From Streptomyces mutabilis (GTDB lineage Bacteria; Actinomycetota; Actinomycetes; Streptomycetales; Streptomycetaceae): DNA of 64,000 nucleotides. Where the stretch lies: contig NZ_BMTT01000001.1 of the NCBI RefSeq assembly GCF_014649815.1, positions 744,001 through 808,000 on the forward strand, written 5' to 3'. Positions 1-9,674 of this stretch are shown here, piece by piece. The first letter of the stretch is position 1; each line of letters starts with the position of its first letter. Position numbers and translations under genes: made by a program. Below the pieces are notes generated by a model. That model was not told the DNA's origin, searched no databases, and worked only from the letters and a program-made list of their open reading frames with translations.

Positions 1-431
1 TCGGGCAGCGGCGCGGCCTCCCCGAACCAGGGCCGGTTGTCGATCGCGATCACGTCCGTCAGCGACAGCGGCAGGTCGTCCCGGGCGGGCGGTGGCGACC
101 GGCGCGGCGTGAGCTTGCGCAGCGCCGACCGGGCGGCCGCCTCGCCGCCCACCCGGCGGGCCCGGTCGGGATCGAGCCCGACGGCCCGCAGCAGGTCCGC
201 CTCGCCGGTCGTCAGCTTCGACAGATCGGCCTGGTCACCGGGCAGCAGACTGATCCCGCCGTACTTGCCCCGCTCGGTGGAGACGGGAATTCCCGCGTCG
301 ACCAGCGCCCGCACATCCCGGAGCACCGTCCGCTTCGAAACCCCCAGCTCCCCGGCCAACGCCTCGGCGGTGGTCCGCGGACGCGCCTGCAACGCCGCCA
401 GCAGCTCGATCAAACGCTGCGGTCGCCCCAT
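1..431 (-). CDS. YafY-type HTH/WYL transcriptional regulator (C-terminus outside window)
   Basis: The first 143 codons are present; the gene continues past base 1. Residues about 5-60 form an HTH_11-type winged helix (an Ala/Leu-rich first helix, then the recognition helix ending VSKRTVLRDVRAL), followed by the glycine-rich wing GKYGGISLLPG that is typical of YafY regulators; the WYL ligand-sensing domain would follow outside the window. The start is the ATG at 431-429. The gene is divergent from the glyoxalase-like gene at 530, with about 98 bases between them, so it may control that gene. Family call is from motif recognition; ligand unknown. Confidence 0.8.
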   Translation of the reverse strand, partial: MGRPQRLIELLAALQARPRTTAEALAGELGVSKRTVLRDVRALVDAGIPVSTERGKYGGISLLPGDQADLSKLTTGEADLLRAVGLDPDRARRVGGEAAARSALRKLTPRRSPPPARDDLPLSLTDVIAIDNRPWFGEAAPLP

Positions 432-529
432 GGGCCCCACTCTCCTCGAACAGGACAGGTTCTGTCATGTTCCCACGCGAGGCTGTCACCGACGGCCGGA
501 ACGCCCGGCCCGGAAGGAGCCGGCCACCC

Positions 530-904
530 ATGTCCGCACCGTCCACACCCAACCTCTTCCTCGTCTACGTCACCGACGCCGAGCGCGCGACCGCCTTCTA
601 CACCGACCTGTTCGACATGAAGCCGATCATGGTCACTCCGCGCTACATCCCGTTCGAGGTCGCGCCCGGAGTGGTGTTCGCCCTCTGGAGCGGCCAGACG
701 GACCGGCTCGGCCCGCAGACGCCGCGCACCTCGGAGATCGGCCTGATGCTCCCGGGCCCCGCCTCCGCCATCGACGACCTCCACACCGCGTGGACCGCCA
801 AGGGCGCCACTGTGGTCGAACCGCCGCACGACGAGGTCTTCGGCCGCACCTTCGTCGTCGCGGACCCCGACGGCAACCTGATCCGGGTGGCGCCCGTCGA
901 CTAG
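530..904 (+). CDS. VOC-superfamily (glyoxalase/bleomycin-resistance-like) protein
   Basis: 124 residues, the usual size of a single-chain VOC protein with two beta-alpha-beta-beta-beta units. The N-terminal NLFLVYVTDAERATAFYTDLF and C-terminal FVVADPDGNLIRV segments are the characteristic first strand/helix and the last metal-side strand. The start is placed at the ATG at 530 because GGAAGGAG lies 10 bases upstream; an in-frame ATG at 467 has no such site. Substrate cannot be read from sequence. It is divergent from a YafY-type regulator, a common pairing. Confidence 0.85.
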   Translation: MSAPSTPNLFLVYVTDAERATAFYTDLFDMKPIMVTPRYIPFEVAPGVVFALWSGQTDRLGPQTPRTSEIGLMLPGPASAIDDLHTAWTAKGATVVEPPHDEVFGRTFVVADPDGNLIRVAPVD

Positions 905-909
905 CCGGC

Positions 910-1486
910 GTGTCTCACGGCGCCCGCAGTCAGGACCTCGCCGAGTTGGATCATCATGCGACGTTCCGTCGGGACGTGGCGGTCATGCACGTGCCTGGCC
1001 TGTTCCAGACAGAGGACCACGCCCGCTCCCTCTTCACCTACATGAATCCGGAGTTCCCCGATGGCGAAGTGGAGCACCGGGTGCAGCACAGGATGAAGCG
1101 AAAGGTCATCATCGAAGGACCTGATCCCGTCCCCTACGAGACGTTGATTCATGAGGCAGCTCTGCGGATCAAGAGTGGCCGGACGTGCCGCGAGCCGTGC
1201 ACAACTGACACGCATCGCGGAGATGTCCGAGGCCGAGCACGTCGCGGTCCGGGTCTTCCCGCTCCCACTGGACGACTTCGCCGGAGCGGGCAGCACCATG
1301 GTGCACGTGGGAGGAGCCGTACCCCGCTTGGACACAGTGGTGCGCGACGCACCGCACGGCACGGTCTTCCTCGACTCCGAGGCCCAACTCGACCACTTTC
1401 GCAGGCTCTTTCGTAGAGTGAGGGACGAATCGCTCTCGCCCGAGCGATCGCGTGACCTCATCCATAAGCTGGCCAAGGAGCTGTGA
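910..1486 (+). pseudogene. Degraded DUF5753 (Scr1-like) regulator, frameshifted and lacking its HTH
   Basis: Two reading frames together give one DUF5753 domain. Frame 1 (about 910-1170) carries the hallmark MHVPGLFQTEDHARSLF and a following helix ending HEAALRI; frame 2 (about 1172-1486) resumes with VAGRAASRAQLTRI and continues through VRVFPLPLDDFAG to the C-terminus LIHKLAKEL and TGA. A one- or two-base indel near 1165-1175 accounts for the switch. The N-terminal HTH of about 100 residues that intact members have is missing, so the gene is both truncated and frameshifted. A DUF397 gene follows eight bases later, the normal partner of such regulators. Confidence 0.75.
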
Positions 1487-1493
1487 GGGAGTC

Positions 1494-1687
1494 ATGCCCA
1501 CCCCCACCCAGTGGCAGAAGTCGTCCTACTCCGGTGGCGGTGAAGGCAACGACTGCGTGGAGATCGCCCACCGCCACCCCGACATAGCCATCCGCGACTC
1601 CAAAGCCCCGCCCGAGCCGTGCTCACCTTCCCCGCCCCCGCCTTCACCGCCTTCCTCGCCGTCCTCGAAACCCCCGCCGGGGAATAA
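1494..1687 (+). pseudogene. Frameshifted DUF397 protein
   Basis: Starts ATG at 1494 with GAGGGAG upstream. Frame 3 reads MPTPTQWQKSSYSGGGEGND then CVEIAHRHPDIAIRDSKAPP, a textbook DUF397 N-terminal two thirds. The family then needs a VLTF-x-AF-x-AFL ending; this is found in another frame, VLTFPAPAFTAFLAVLE from 1619, ending with TAA at 1685-1687. So a single indel close to 1617 separates two halves of one ~64-residue protein; without it the frame runs on into a proline/serine tail to 1736. DUF397 proteins act with Scr1/BldB-type HTH regulators; here both partners are broken. Confidence 0.75.
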
Positions 1688-1756
1688 CCGGAGACTGTCT
1701 CCCGTTACGTCGCGCAGCGAACGACATCGAACGTGACACCCGGGAGGCACCCCACC

Positions 1757-2850
<1,094 letters not shown>

Positions 2851-2875
<25 letters not shown>

Positions 2876-4848
2876 ACCCCGGCCCCGCCGGACCCGGCGG
2901 CGGAGCCCAGCAGGGCCGAGATGCGGTCCGGTGCAACGGGCCGGGAGTACAACCAGCCCTGACCTGTGTCACAGCCGATGCGGCGCAGACGGGTCGCCTG
3001 GTCGGATGTCTCCACGCACTCGGCGGTGACGGTGAGGCCGAGGCGGTGGGCGAGCTGGACCATCGCCTCGACGATGACCTCGTCGGCCGGGCTCGCCGCG
3101 GACGCGTCGGCCCCGGAGGCCACCCCGGCGTCCGAAGCCCCGGCATCCGCGAGCCCAGTGTCCGAGGGCCCGGAATCCGAGGCCCCGGCATCTGAGAGCC
3201 CGGCGTCCGAGGCCCCCGCGTCCGCGGTCCCGGCGTCCCGGCCCGCGTCGTACTGGAAGCCCCGCACGAAGGCGCCGTCCAGCTTGAGCACCGAGACCGG
3301 CAGCCGGCTGAGGTAGGCCAGGTTCGAGTAGCCGGTGCCGAAGTCGTCGATGGCGATGTGGACGCCCATGTCGCTGAGCGCCTTGAGGGCCTGAAGCGGG
3401 CGCCCGGCGGAGCCCATGACCGCCGACTCGGTCAGCTCCAGCTGGAGCAGCTCCGGGGCCAGGCCCGTCTCCTCCAGGGTCGCCGCCACGTCCGCCACCA
3501 GATCGGAGTCCCAGACCTGGCGGACCGCCACGTTGACGCTGACGAAGATCGGCGGGTCGTCCGGGTGGGCCAGCTGCCAGCGCCGCGCCTGCCGGCAGGC
3601 CGTGCGCAGGATCCAGCGGCCAAGAGGAACGATCGAACCGTCCTCCTCCGCCAGTGCGATGAACCGATTCGGCGCAAGTACGCCGAACTGAGGATGATTC
3701 CATCGGATGAGGGCCTCGACGCCCCGCACCCGGCCGTCCTCCATGCCCACCAGCGGCTGGTACTCCAGGGCGAACTCGCCCCGGTCGATGGCGGGACGGA
3801 GGGTGGCGGCCAGCGCCTGGCGGGTCATGCGGTTGGCGTTGCGTTCGGGGTCGAACAGGGTCCAGCGGGCCCTGCCGTCGGCCTTGGCCCAGTACAGGGT
3901 CGTGTCGGCCGCCTGCATCAGAGCGGTCGGCGTGGTACCGGCGGTGTGGCGCTCGACGACGCCGACGGAGGCGGTGACCGAGAGGCGGCGGTCGGAGACC
4001 TCGAAGGGCGCCTGGAGGGCCGCCAGCACGGATTCGGCCAGGTCGGCGAGCTGGTCGGTGCCCGCGGAGTCCTCGACGAGGAGGGCGAACTCGTCGCCGC
4101 CGAGCCGGGCCACCAGCGGGGTGCCGGAACGGGGGTCCGCGGCCTCCTCGGCGCAGCGCGTGAGGCGTTCGGCCACGGCGGCCAGCAGCCGGTCGCCGAC
4201 CCGGTGGCCGAGGGTGTCGTTGACGGCCTTGAAGCCGTCCAGGTCCAGGTAGCAGACGCCGATCCGGCCGGTGCCACCGTGCTCGTACGAGTCTGCCTCC
4301 AGCGCCGCCGTCAGCCGCTCGAAGAACAGGGCGCGGTTGGGCAGCCGGGTCACCGGGTCGTGCATCTGGAGGTGGCGCAGCCGGGCCTGGAGCTCGCGCC
4401 GGGCGCTGATGTCGGTGACCGACATCAGCACCCCCGGGGCGCCCTCGGCCTCGGCGAGCGGCTCGACCGTCACCTGCGCCCACAGGGAGCGCCCGTCGGC
4501 CCCCTTGAGGCGCCGGGTGCAGCGCAGCCGTGACCGGAGGCCGTCCAGCACCTCGCGGTACGCCTGCCAGGTGCCGGCGTCGGAGGCGAGGTCCACGAGG
4601 TCGGCGGCGGGGCGGCCGGCCAGCGCTTCCGGGCCGGTGCCCAGCAGGGTGCCCAGCGTGTCGTTGGCGCTGACGACCAGGCCCTCGGTGTCGACGACGG
4701 CCATCGCGAGGGGGGCGGCCGTGAACGCCGAACGGTAGGTCGGTGCCCCCGCGCACGGCGCACGTGGGGCCAGCTCGGCGTCACTGTCCGTGACGGCGGA
4801 CCGGTCGAAGTCTGCCGCGGGCGCCGGCCCTTCGGAGGTTCCGTTCAC
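2851..4848 (-). CDS. cdgA: PAS-GGDEF-EAL cyclic di-GMP synthase/phosphodiesterase CdgA
   Basis: Order of domains: PAS about residues 36-152, GGDEF about 159-329, EAL about 344-649. The GGDEF motif (250-254) is intact; the RxxD product-inhibition site is absent (Ser and Pro at the Arg and Asp positions). The EAL motif (378-380), the second-sphere Asn in [28 protein letters not shown] and the late Glu in AECVET are all present, so both activities look possible. Residues about 535-588 are an Ala-Asp-Gly-Ser repeat that interrupts the EAL fold. In S. coelicolor cdgA is a BldD target that affects development; identification is by architecture and neighbourhood. Start GTG 4848 is chosen because GGGAG lies six bases upstream and codon bias falls off before it; an in-frame GTG at 4926 with GGAAGG upstream would add 26 residues. 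Confidence 0.85.
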
Positions 4849-5180
4849 CGCTCGCTCCCGCAGTGCCTCGATCTCTGTGCGTGCTCTGTTCGTGCAGGAA
4901 AGTGTGCCGATCATAGAGGCTGGCACGGAGCCCTTCCAGCCGCCGCCTCACGCTCCCGACCGGCTGACCCCTGCGCCAGATCGTTTCTGCTCGCACCTGG
5001 ACGAGTTCTTCATGCCCCCGACCAGTTGTGACGTTGCGTAAATGACTTCCGAGTGCCCGAGCGGTGATGTGCGCCGAAATTCAGGACGGCTCACCCATCC
5101 GGCGCACGCGAACAGGGCGTAGTACGACAATCACCCACAAGCTGGGTGCGGTGTCCCGTCAACCGCACCCGGAGGTCCAT
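4849..5180. other. Divergent intergenic region between cdgA and the M6 protease
   Basis: About 330 bases with no convincing gene. Part (4849-4926) is open in the cdgA frame but with many A/T-ending codons. The gap must hold the promoters of both flanking genes. I looked for a BldD-type palindrome and found only partial half sites (for example TTGTGACGTTGCG near 5025-5037), which I do not call. Confidence 0.5.
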
Positions 5181-6506
5181 GTGCCGCGCCAGCTCCCCCT
5201 GAGGCGACTTCCCCGGGAGGCCCTCAAGGGGCTCGACGCGGACCGCGGGGCGGGAGCGGCCCGGCCCAGGTTGCGCAGTACGGCGGCGGTGTGCACCACG
5301 ATGTCGGCACTCGCCGCGACTTCCCTGATCACCGCCCCCTCGGCCGCCGAGCCCTTCTCCCCGCAGCCTTGCGCCCTCCGGCGCACCGAGGTGCACCACT
5401 CCGAGGGACTGAGCACCTGGAACGCCGCGTACCCGAAGCCCGTGCGGGCCCTGGACGCGGTGATGGTCTTCCTGTCCTTCCCCGACTCCCAGCCGCTGAC
5501 CGCCCCGGCCGAGCTCGCCGCCGACCACTTCCCCGCCACCACCCGCTTCTTCCAGCGCGCCTCCTACGGCAGGTTCACGCTGCGCCCGCACCCGCTGCCC
5601 GGCTGGATCTCCATGCCGCGGCCGTCGACGGCGTACGACATACAGCGTGACTGGAGCCCCGAGCACCGGGCCGCCTACCTGCGCGACGCCCTCGACGCCG
5701 CCGACCGGCACGTCGACTTCTCCCGCTACGACATCGTGTACTTCGTTGCCGACCCGGACGCGCCCGGCGTGGACTCCGACGCCACGAAGGTCGTCAACCT
5801 GAACACTCCGCTGCGGGCCGACGGCACGGACATCCGGCGGGTCGTCACCGTCTTCGAGAACCATCCGCCGGACCGGCTGGTCCTGGCCCACGAGACGGGA
5901 CACGTCTTCGACCTGCCCGATCTCTACCACCGGCCCGAGGACGACGAGGGCGACTGGGACACCCACGTCGGCGACTGGGACCTGATGGGCAGCCAGTTCG
6001 GACTGGCCCCGGACCTCTTCGGCTGGCACAAGTGGAAGCTGGGCTGGCTGGAGCCCCGGCAGGTGGCGTGCGTGCGGGGCGGCGAACCGGTCCGCCTGAC
6101 GCTGGAGCCGCTGGGGGCGGGGCCTGGGGTGGTGGTGACCGGCGCCGCGGGAGCGCCCGCCTTCGGCCTCGGGCGCGGCACCAAGCTGGCGGTGGTGCGC
6201 ACCGGGACGGACACCGTGCTGGCCTTCGAGGCGCGGGGGCCGGTCGGCAACGACGCCGCCGCCTGCCGGGCAGGGGTGCTGGTGTACCGGGTGCACGGCG
6301 GGGCCCGGTCCGGAAACGGGCCGATCCAGGTCGTCGACGCCCACCCGGACACCGAGGCGTGCTGGGAGGAGTCGGTCCACCCGCCCCTCGCCGACGCCCC
6401 GGTCGCCCTCGGCGAGAGCTTCACGGTGCCGGGCGAGGGCGTACGGGTCGAGGTGGAGGGGCGGACGGCGTCGGGGGCGTGGACGGTGCAGGTCACACCC
6501 GGGTGA
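5181..6506 (+). CDS. Secreted M6-family (immune inhibitor A-like) zinc metalloprotease
   Basis: 441 residues. GTG 5181 has GGAGG five bases upstream. A long basic N-terminus (several Arg) leads to a hydrophobic stretch ending ITAPSAAEP, a plausible signal peptide. Residues 237-241 are HETGH with the continuation VFDLPDLYH, giving HExxHxxxxxD of the M6 clan, and GDWDLMGSQF downstream is the met-turn region expected in the same family. The C-terminal 130 residues are beta-rich without a recognised domain. It ends just before a strong terminator. Role: extracellular protein breakdown, inferred. Confidence 0.85.
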   Translation: MPRQLPLRRLPREALKGLDADRGAGAARPRLRSTAAVCTTMSALAATSLITAPSAAEPFSPQPCALRRTEVHHSEGLSTWNAAYPKPVRALDAVMVFLSFPDSQPLTAPAELAADHFPATTRFFQRASYGRFTLRPHPLPGWISMPRPSTAYDIQRDWSPEHRAAYLRDALDAADRHVDFSRYDIVYFVADPDAPGVDSDATKVVNLNTPLRADGTDIRRVVTVFENHPPDRLVLAHETGHVFDLPDLYHRPEDDEGDWDTHVGDWDLMGSQFGLAPDLFGWHKWKLGWLEPRQVACVRGGEPVRLTLEPLGAGPGVVVTGAAGAPAFGLGRGTKLAVVRTGTDTVLAFEARGPVGNDAAACRAGVLVYRVHGGARSGNGPIQVVDAHPDTEACWEESVHPPLADAPVALGESFTVPGEGVRVEVEGRTASGAWTVQVTPG

Positions 6507-6537
6507 GCCGCTCCGTCCGGCTTCCCCCGAGCATGCG

Positions 6538-6569
6538 AAAAGGCCCCTCACCTGAGTGAGGGGCCTTTT
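6538..6569. terminator. Bidirectional stem-loop terminator, 14-bp perfect stem
   Basis: AAAAGGCCCCTCAC / CTGA / GTGAGGGGCCTTTT. The A and T runs at both ends suit termination in both directions, here between the protease (+) and the tRNA-Lys gene (-). Confidence 0.9.
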
Positions 6570-6578
6570 CGTCGTCTG

Positions 6579-6652
6579 TGCGCCGCCAGGGACTCGAACC
6601 CCGGACCCGCTGATTAAGAGTCAGCTGCTCTAACCAACTGAGCTAGCGGCGC
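6579..6652 (-). tRNA. tRNA-Lys (anticodon CTT), copy 1
   Basis: 74 bases without encoded CCA. Acceptor stem GCGCCGC/GCGGCGC, discriminator A, D-arm AGCTCAGTTGGTTAGAGC, anticodon loop CTCTTAA giving CTT, T-arm GGTTCGAGTCC. Identical to the copies at 18759 and 22084. Its 5' ten bases overlap the stop end of the upstream gene on the same strand (6643-7254), so it may be processed from a joint transcript. Confidence 0.97.
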
Positions 6653-7254
6653 CTGCTGACGTCGTAGACCTTAGCACCCTGGTCGGCGGAGGGAAAAATC
6701 GGAATACGGACGGCGGCTCGGGCCGCCCTCACCGCCGCCCACAACAAGATCTCCGGACCCGGCAGCCAGGGCAGGCGCGTGTCCGGTGCCACCAGCCAGC
6801 GGCAGCCGGAGCGGGCGGGCTCGCCGGCGGGAGCCGGCACCGTCACCGCGTCGCCGGCGCCGTGGCACAGCAGTGGCGGCACCGCGCCCGTACGGCCGCC
6901 CTCCCGGCCCCGGGCACCCCACTCCTCCCACTCCAGCAGCGACGGAAGCCGCTGGGCCGTGCCGGGCGCGGCGAACAGGAGCATCCGCCCCCGGCACTCG
7001 GCGACGGGGCCGGAGCCGGGCCCCTCGTCCCACAGGCGGTCCAGCATCCGGCGGCCGAAGATCGCGGGGGCGCTCACCACGTCGAAGGCGGAGCCGCAGG
7101 GCAGGACGACCGGAGCCTCGGGCCGTTCCTCCCGGAACGCGAGCGTGCTGCGCGGGTACGCGCCCGCCGATGCCAGCCAGGCGGCGCCGTCGGAGGTGAC
7201 GTCCGATGCGTGGGGTGCGGCGGTGGGGGTGACGTTGCGCGTGCTGCTGCTCAT
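6643..7254 (-). CDS. Conserved actinobacterial protein, possibly primase/polymerase-N-terminal-like
   Basis: 203 residues from the ATG at 7254. The sequence begins with a Thr/Ser-rich tail, then GAAWLASAGAYPRSTLAF, LPCGSAFDVVSAPAIFGRRM, RMLLFAAPGTAQRLPSLLEW and WLVAPDTRLPWLPGPEILLW. I recognise this as a Streptomyces-wide family often labelled bifunctional DNA primase/polymerase-like on the basis of a partial fold match, but no catalytic motif is visible and I would not assign a reaction. The stop codon TAG (6643-6645) lies inside the 5' end of tRNA-Lys. No clear ribosome site was seen before the ATG (only GGGGTAG), so the start is moderately sure. Confidence 0.7.
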   Translation of the reverse strand: MSSSTRNVTPTAAPHASDVTSDGAAWLASAGAYPRSTLAFREERPEAPVVLPCGSAFDVVSAPAIFGRRMLDRLWDEGPGSGPVAECRGRMLLFAAPGTAQRLPSLLEWEEWGARGREGGRTGAVPPLLCHGAGDAVTVPAPAGEPARSGCRWLVAPDTRLPWLPGPEILLWAAVRAARAAVRIPIFPSADQGAKVYDVSRRR

Positions 7255-7366
7255 GACGCATACATCTACCCCGCGTGAGGACCCGGCTCCTTTGGGTTGC
7301 GGGAAACCGGGACAGCAGGACGCGGCGAGGAGTATCTTGCCCACCCACGCGGCATATGCGCTCGGG

Positions 7367-7717
7367 TTAGTCGGAGTGATCGTCGCCGCGCATCAGGCCC
7401 CGCCCGAACTCCACCATCTTCTTGGCGTAGCCCTCGGTCCACTCGGCCCGCGCGGCGATGTCCGCGGCCGTCAGCCGGTCGAAGCGGCGCGGGTCGGCCA
7501 GCTGGGCCGCCGCGATCGCCTGGAACTCCATCGCCCGGTCCGCGGCCACCCGGAACGCCTGCGTCAGTTCGGTGGCCCGGTCGAGCAGTGCCCGCGGGTC
7601 GTCGATCGACTCGAGGTCGAAGAAGTGCTCCGGGTCGGCGGACGCCTCCGCCGGCTCGAAGAGCAGGGGCGCGGGGCGTAGCCGCGGTTCGTTCCGACGC
7701 GGCGTGGGCTCCGCCAT
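7367..7717 (-). CDS. Small conserved hypothetical protein
   Basis: 116 residues from ATG 7717, with GAGGAGGAG a few bases upstream. Acidic/basic alternating helix-rich sequence: a Pro/Arg-rich N-terminus, then HFFDLESIDDPRALLDRATE, AFRVAADRAMEFQAIAAAQL and a C-terminus ending GLMRGDDHSD. It lies between the primase-like gene and pectate lyase in the same orientation. I do not recognise a family with known function; the spacing and regular helices suggest a small soluble alpha-helical protein. Confidence 0.7.
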   Translation of the reverse strand: MAEPTPRRNEPRLRPAPLLFEPAEASADPEHFFDLESIDDPRALLDRATELTQAFRVAADRAMEFQAIAAAQLADPRRFDRLTAADIAARAEWTEGYAKKMVEFGRGLMRGDDHSD

Positions 7718-7866
7718 GTCTTCTCCTCCTCGTACGGTGCGACGGCCCTCCCCGCTCGGGCGGGGGCACCCCGGTGGAGTGGGCCACCGCCCATTGTCCC
7801 GCGCCCGCGCAAGTGGGCGTCCGGCCCGACGCACGTCGGGCCGGACGCGAAGGAGGAACGCCGCCG

Positions 7867-9435
7867 CTAACCGGCGTAGGTCTCGAACTCGGCGACCTTC
7901 GGGGTGCCCGACGCGCCGGTGATCTGGAAGGTGATCTTCTCCAGGGAGACCGCGGGGAAGGTGATGACGCCCGCTCCGCTGCCGGAGGCCAGCACGGCGC
8001 CGGTGCCGTGGTCGACGACCCGGTAGGCGCCGATGGTGCCCTCGGAGCCGGCCGCCTCCCGGATGTTGATTTTGGAGACTGTGGTGGCGGAGCCCCACTT
8101 GACCGAGACGGAGCCGGTGGAGCCGGCCGGCGACCAGTAGGTGCTCATGTCACCGTCGCGGACGTTGCCGTAGCTGGTGCCGCCGGCCTTGCTGGTGCCG
8201 TCGGAGCCGGCCCCGATGCTGAGGTTGGTCCCGCTGGGAGGGTCGGTCGGGTCCGGCGGGTCGGTCGGGTCCGGCGTCGGGTCGGTGGGGCTCGGCGTCG
8301 GGTCGCTCGGACCCGGCGTCGGTGTCTGCGGAGAGCAGTTGCCGTCCGAGACCCGCAGGCCCTTGCCCGCGCCCGCCGTACCGCTCACCACCTCGGGCAC
8401 GCAGGAAGCGTCGTCGAGGGTGTAGGGGTACGGGATGGAGACCGTGGTGTTGGACTGCGGGTCGGGGCCCGCCGGGTTGTTGTCCTCGCCCGGCTCGGAC
8501 CAGGTCACGTTGTCGTAGATGTTGCCGCTGACCTGCCAGGAGCCGGCCTGGTCGGTGTAGAAGGTGCCGAGGACGTCCTTGGAGTCCTCGAAGTAGTTGT
8601 TGTCCACCTTGGCCTTGGCGCCGGCCCGGGAATTGATGCCGGACTCGTTCAGGCTCTTGTAGTGGTTGTTGTACATGTGGGCGATCCCGCCGCGCAGGAG
8701 GGGAGCGCGGGAGTCGATGTTCTCGTACAGGTTGTGGTGGAAGGTGACGTAGCCGTTGGAGCGGTCGCTCTCGCTGGAGCCGATCAGGCCGCCGCGGCCG
8801 GAGTTGCGCAGGGTGCTGTAGGACAGGGTCACGTACTGGGTGTCGTTCTTCATGTCGAAGAGGCCGTCGTAACCCTCCGACTCGCCGCCCGACGCCTCCA
8901 GGGTGGTGTGGTCGACCCAGACGTTGCGGACGCCGCTCTCCATGCCGATGGCGTCGCCGCCGTTGGAGGTGGGCGAGCCGGACTTCTTGACGTTACGGAC
9001 CGTCACGTTCTGGATGATGATGTTGCTGGACTCCCGGATGTGGATGCCCAGCTGGTCGAAGACGGCGCCGTTTCCGACGCCGACGATCGTGACGTTGCTG
9101 ATCTGCTTGAGCTCGATCTTGTCGGCCGCGGTGCTGCAGCTGTCTCCGGACACCTTGGTGGTGTTGCCGTGGTTGATGGTGCCCTCGACCTCGATGGTGA
9201 TCGGGGTGCTGCTGCTGGCCCGGCCGCACAGGGCCTGGTGGATCTGGGTCCCGGTGGTGGCCCGCACCGTCTGGCCGCCCGCGCCACCGGTCGTGCCGCC
9301 GTTCTGGGTCGCGTAGCCGGTGGCGCCACTGGCCGCTGCCGCCGCCTCGGGCATCGACAGCACCACACCGGTCGCCGCCGCGACGGCCATCGTGGCCAGC
9401 GCGGCGTGGAGTCGCAGCGCGACTGGTCGTCTCAT
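7867..9435 (-). CDS. Secreted pectate lyase (PL1) with C-terminal discoidin/CBM32-like domain
   Basis: 522 residues. A signal peptide (MRRPVALRLH then an Ala-rich core ending PEAAAAAS) starts at ATG 9435, with GGGGAG eight bases upstream; ATGs at 9450 and 9489 are weaker alternatives. The catalytic parallel beta-helix shows VWVDHTTLEA (the VxWxDH motif), GYDGLFDMKNDTQYVTLSYS, VTFHHNLYENIDSRAPLLRGG and HMYNNHYK, all typical PL1 landmarks. A Pro/Thr/Asp linker (about residues 370-405) leads to a 120-residue F5/8-type-C-like module (NVRDGDMSTYWSPAGS...INIREAAG) that probably binds glycans. Cleaves polygalacturonate outside the cell. A LacI-type palindrome lies 70 bases upstream. Confidence 0.92.
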   Translation of the reverse strand: MRRPVALRLHAALATMAVAAATGVVLSMPEAAAAASGATGYATQNGGTTGGAGGQTVRATTGTQIHQALCGRASSSTPITIEVEGTINHGNTTKVSGDSCSTAADKIELKQISNVTIVGVGNGAVFDQLGIHIRESSNIIIQNVTVRNVKKSGSPTSNGGDAIGMESGVRNVWVDHTTLEASGGESEGYDGLFDMKNDTQYVTLSYSTLRNSGRGGLIGSSESDRSNGYVTFHHNLYENIDSRAPLLRGGIAHMYNNHYKSLNESGINSRAGAKAKVDNNYFEDSKDVLGTFYTDQAGSWQVSGNIYDNVTWSEPGEDNNPAGPDPQSNTTVSIPYPYTLDDASCVPEVVSGTAGAGKGLRVSDGNCSPQTPTPGPSDPTPSPTDPTPDPTDPPDPTDPPSGTNLSIGAGSDGTSKAGGTSYGNVRDGDMSTYWSPAGSTGSVSVKWGSATTVSKINIREAAGSEGTIGAYRVVDHGTGAVLASGSGAGVITFPAVSLEKITFQITGASGTPKVAEFETYAG

Positions 9436-9506
9436 CCTCGGTCTCCCCATTCTCTTCACATGCCGGAACGAGCTACTTGTCCTGGTCATGTCAATCCGAC
9501 CAGGCG

Positions 9507-9520
9507 GGAAAGCGCTTTCT
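9507..9520. promoter_or_regulatory. LacI-family-type operator upstream of pectate lyase
   Basis: GGAAAGCGCTTTCT, with a perfect 12-base palindrome GAAAGCGCTTTC and the central CG-step typical of LacI-family operators. It sits 72-85 bases before the pectate lyase start. It differs from the CebR box (GGGAGCGCTCCC) so a different repressor, perhaps for pectin/galacturonate, is expected. Confidence 0.55.
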
Positions 9521-9674
9521 CGCGGCGAGAATAGGGGCCGCCCCCAGACCTGACAAGGGTTCAGGTAAGTTCACGATGAAGAACGTCGCTCTTCCACATG
9601 AACATCCGACCGACGCGCACACCCGCACTCCCAGCCGATGTGCGCCCGGACCGAAGCTGCGGTACGATCATCTT

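Noticed and set aside
5020-5060. BldD-like half sites upstream of cdgA
   Set aside because: cdgA is a known BldD target in S. coelicolor, but I could not find a convincing palindrome by eye, so no site is called.
7297-9534. A 745-residue plus-strand open frame
   Set aside because: Antisense shadow of the pectate lyase and the gene before it; composition is Arg/Gly/Val-rich and no ribosome site is present.
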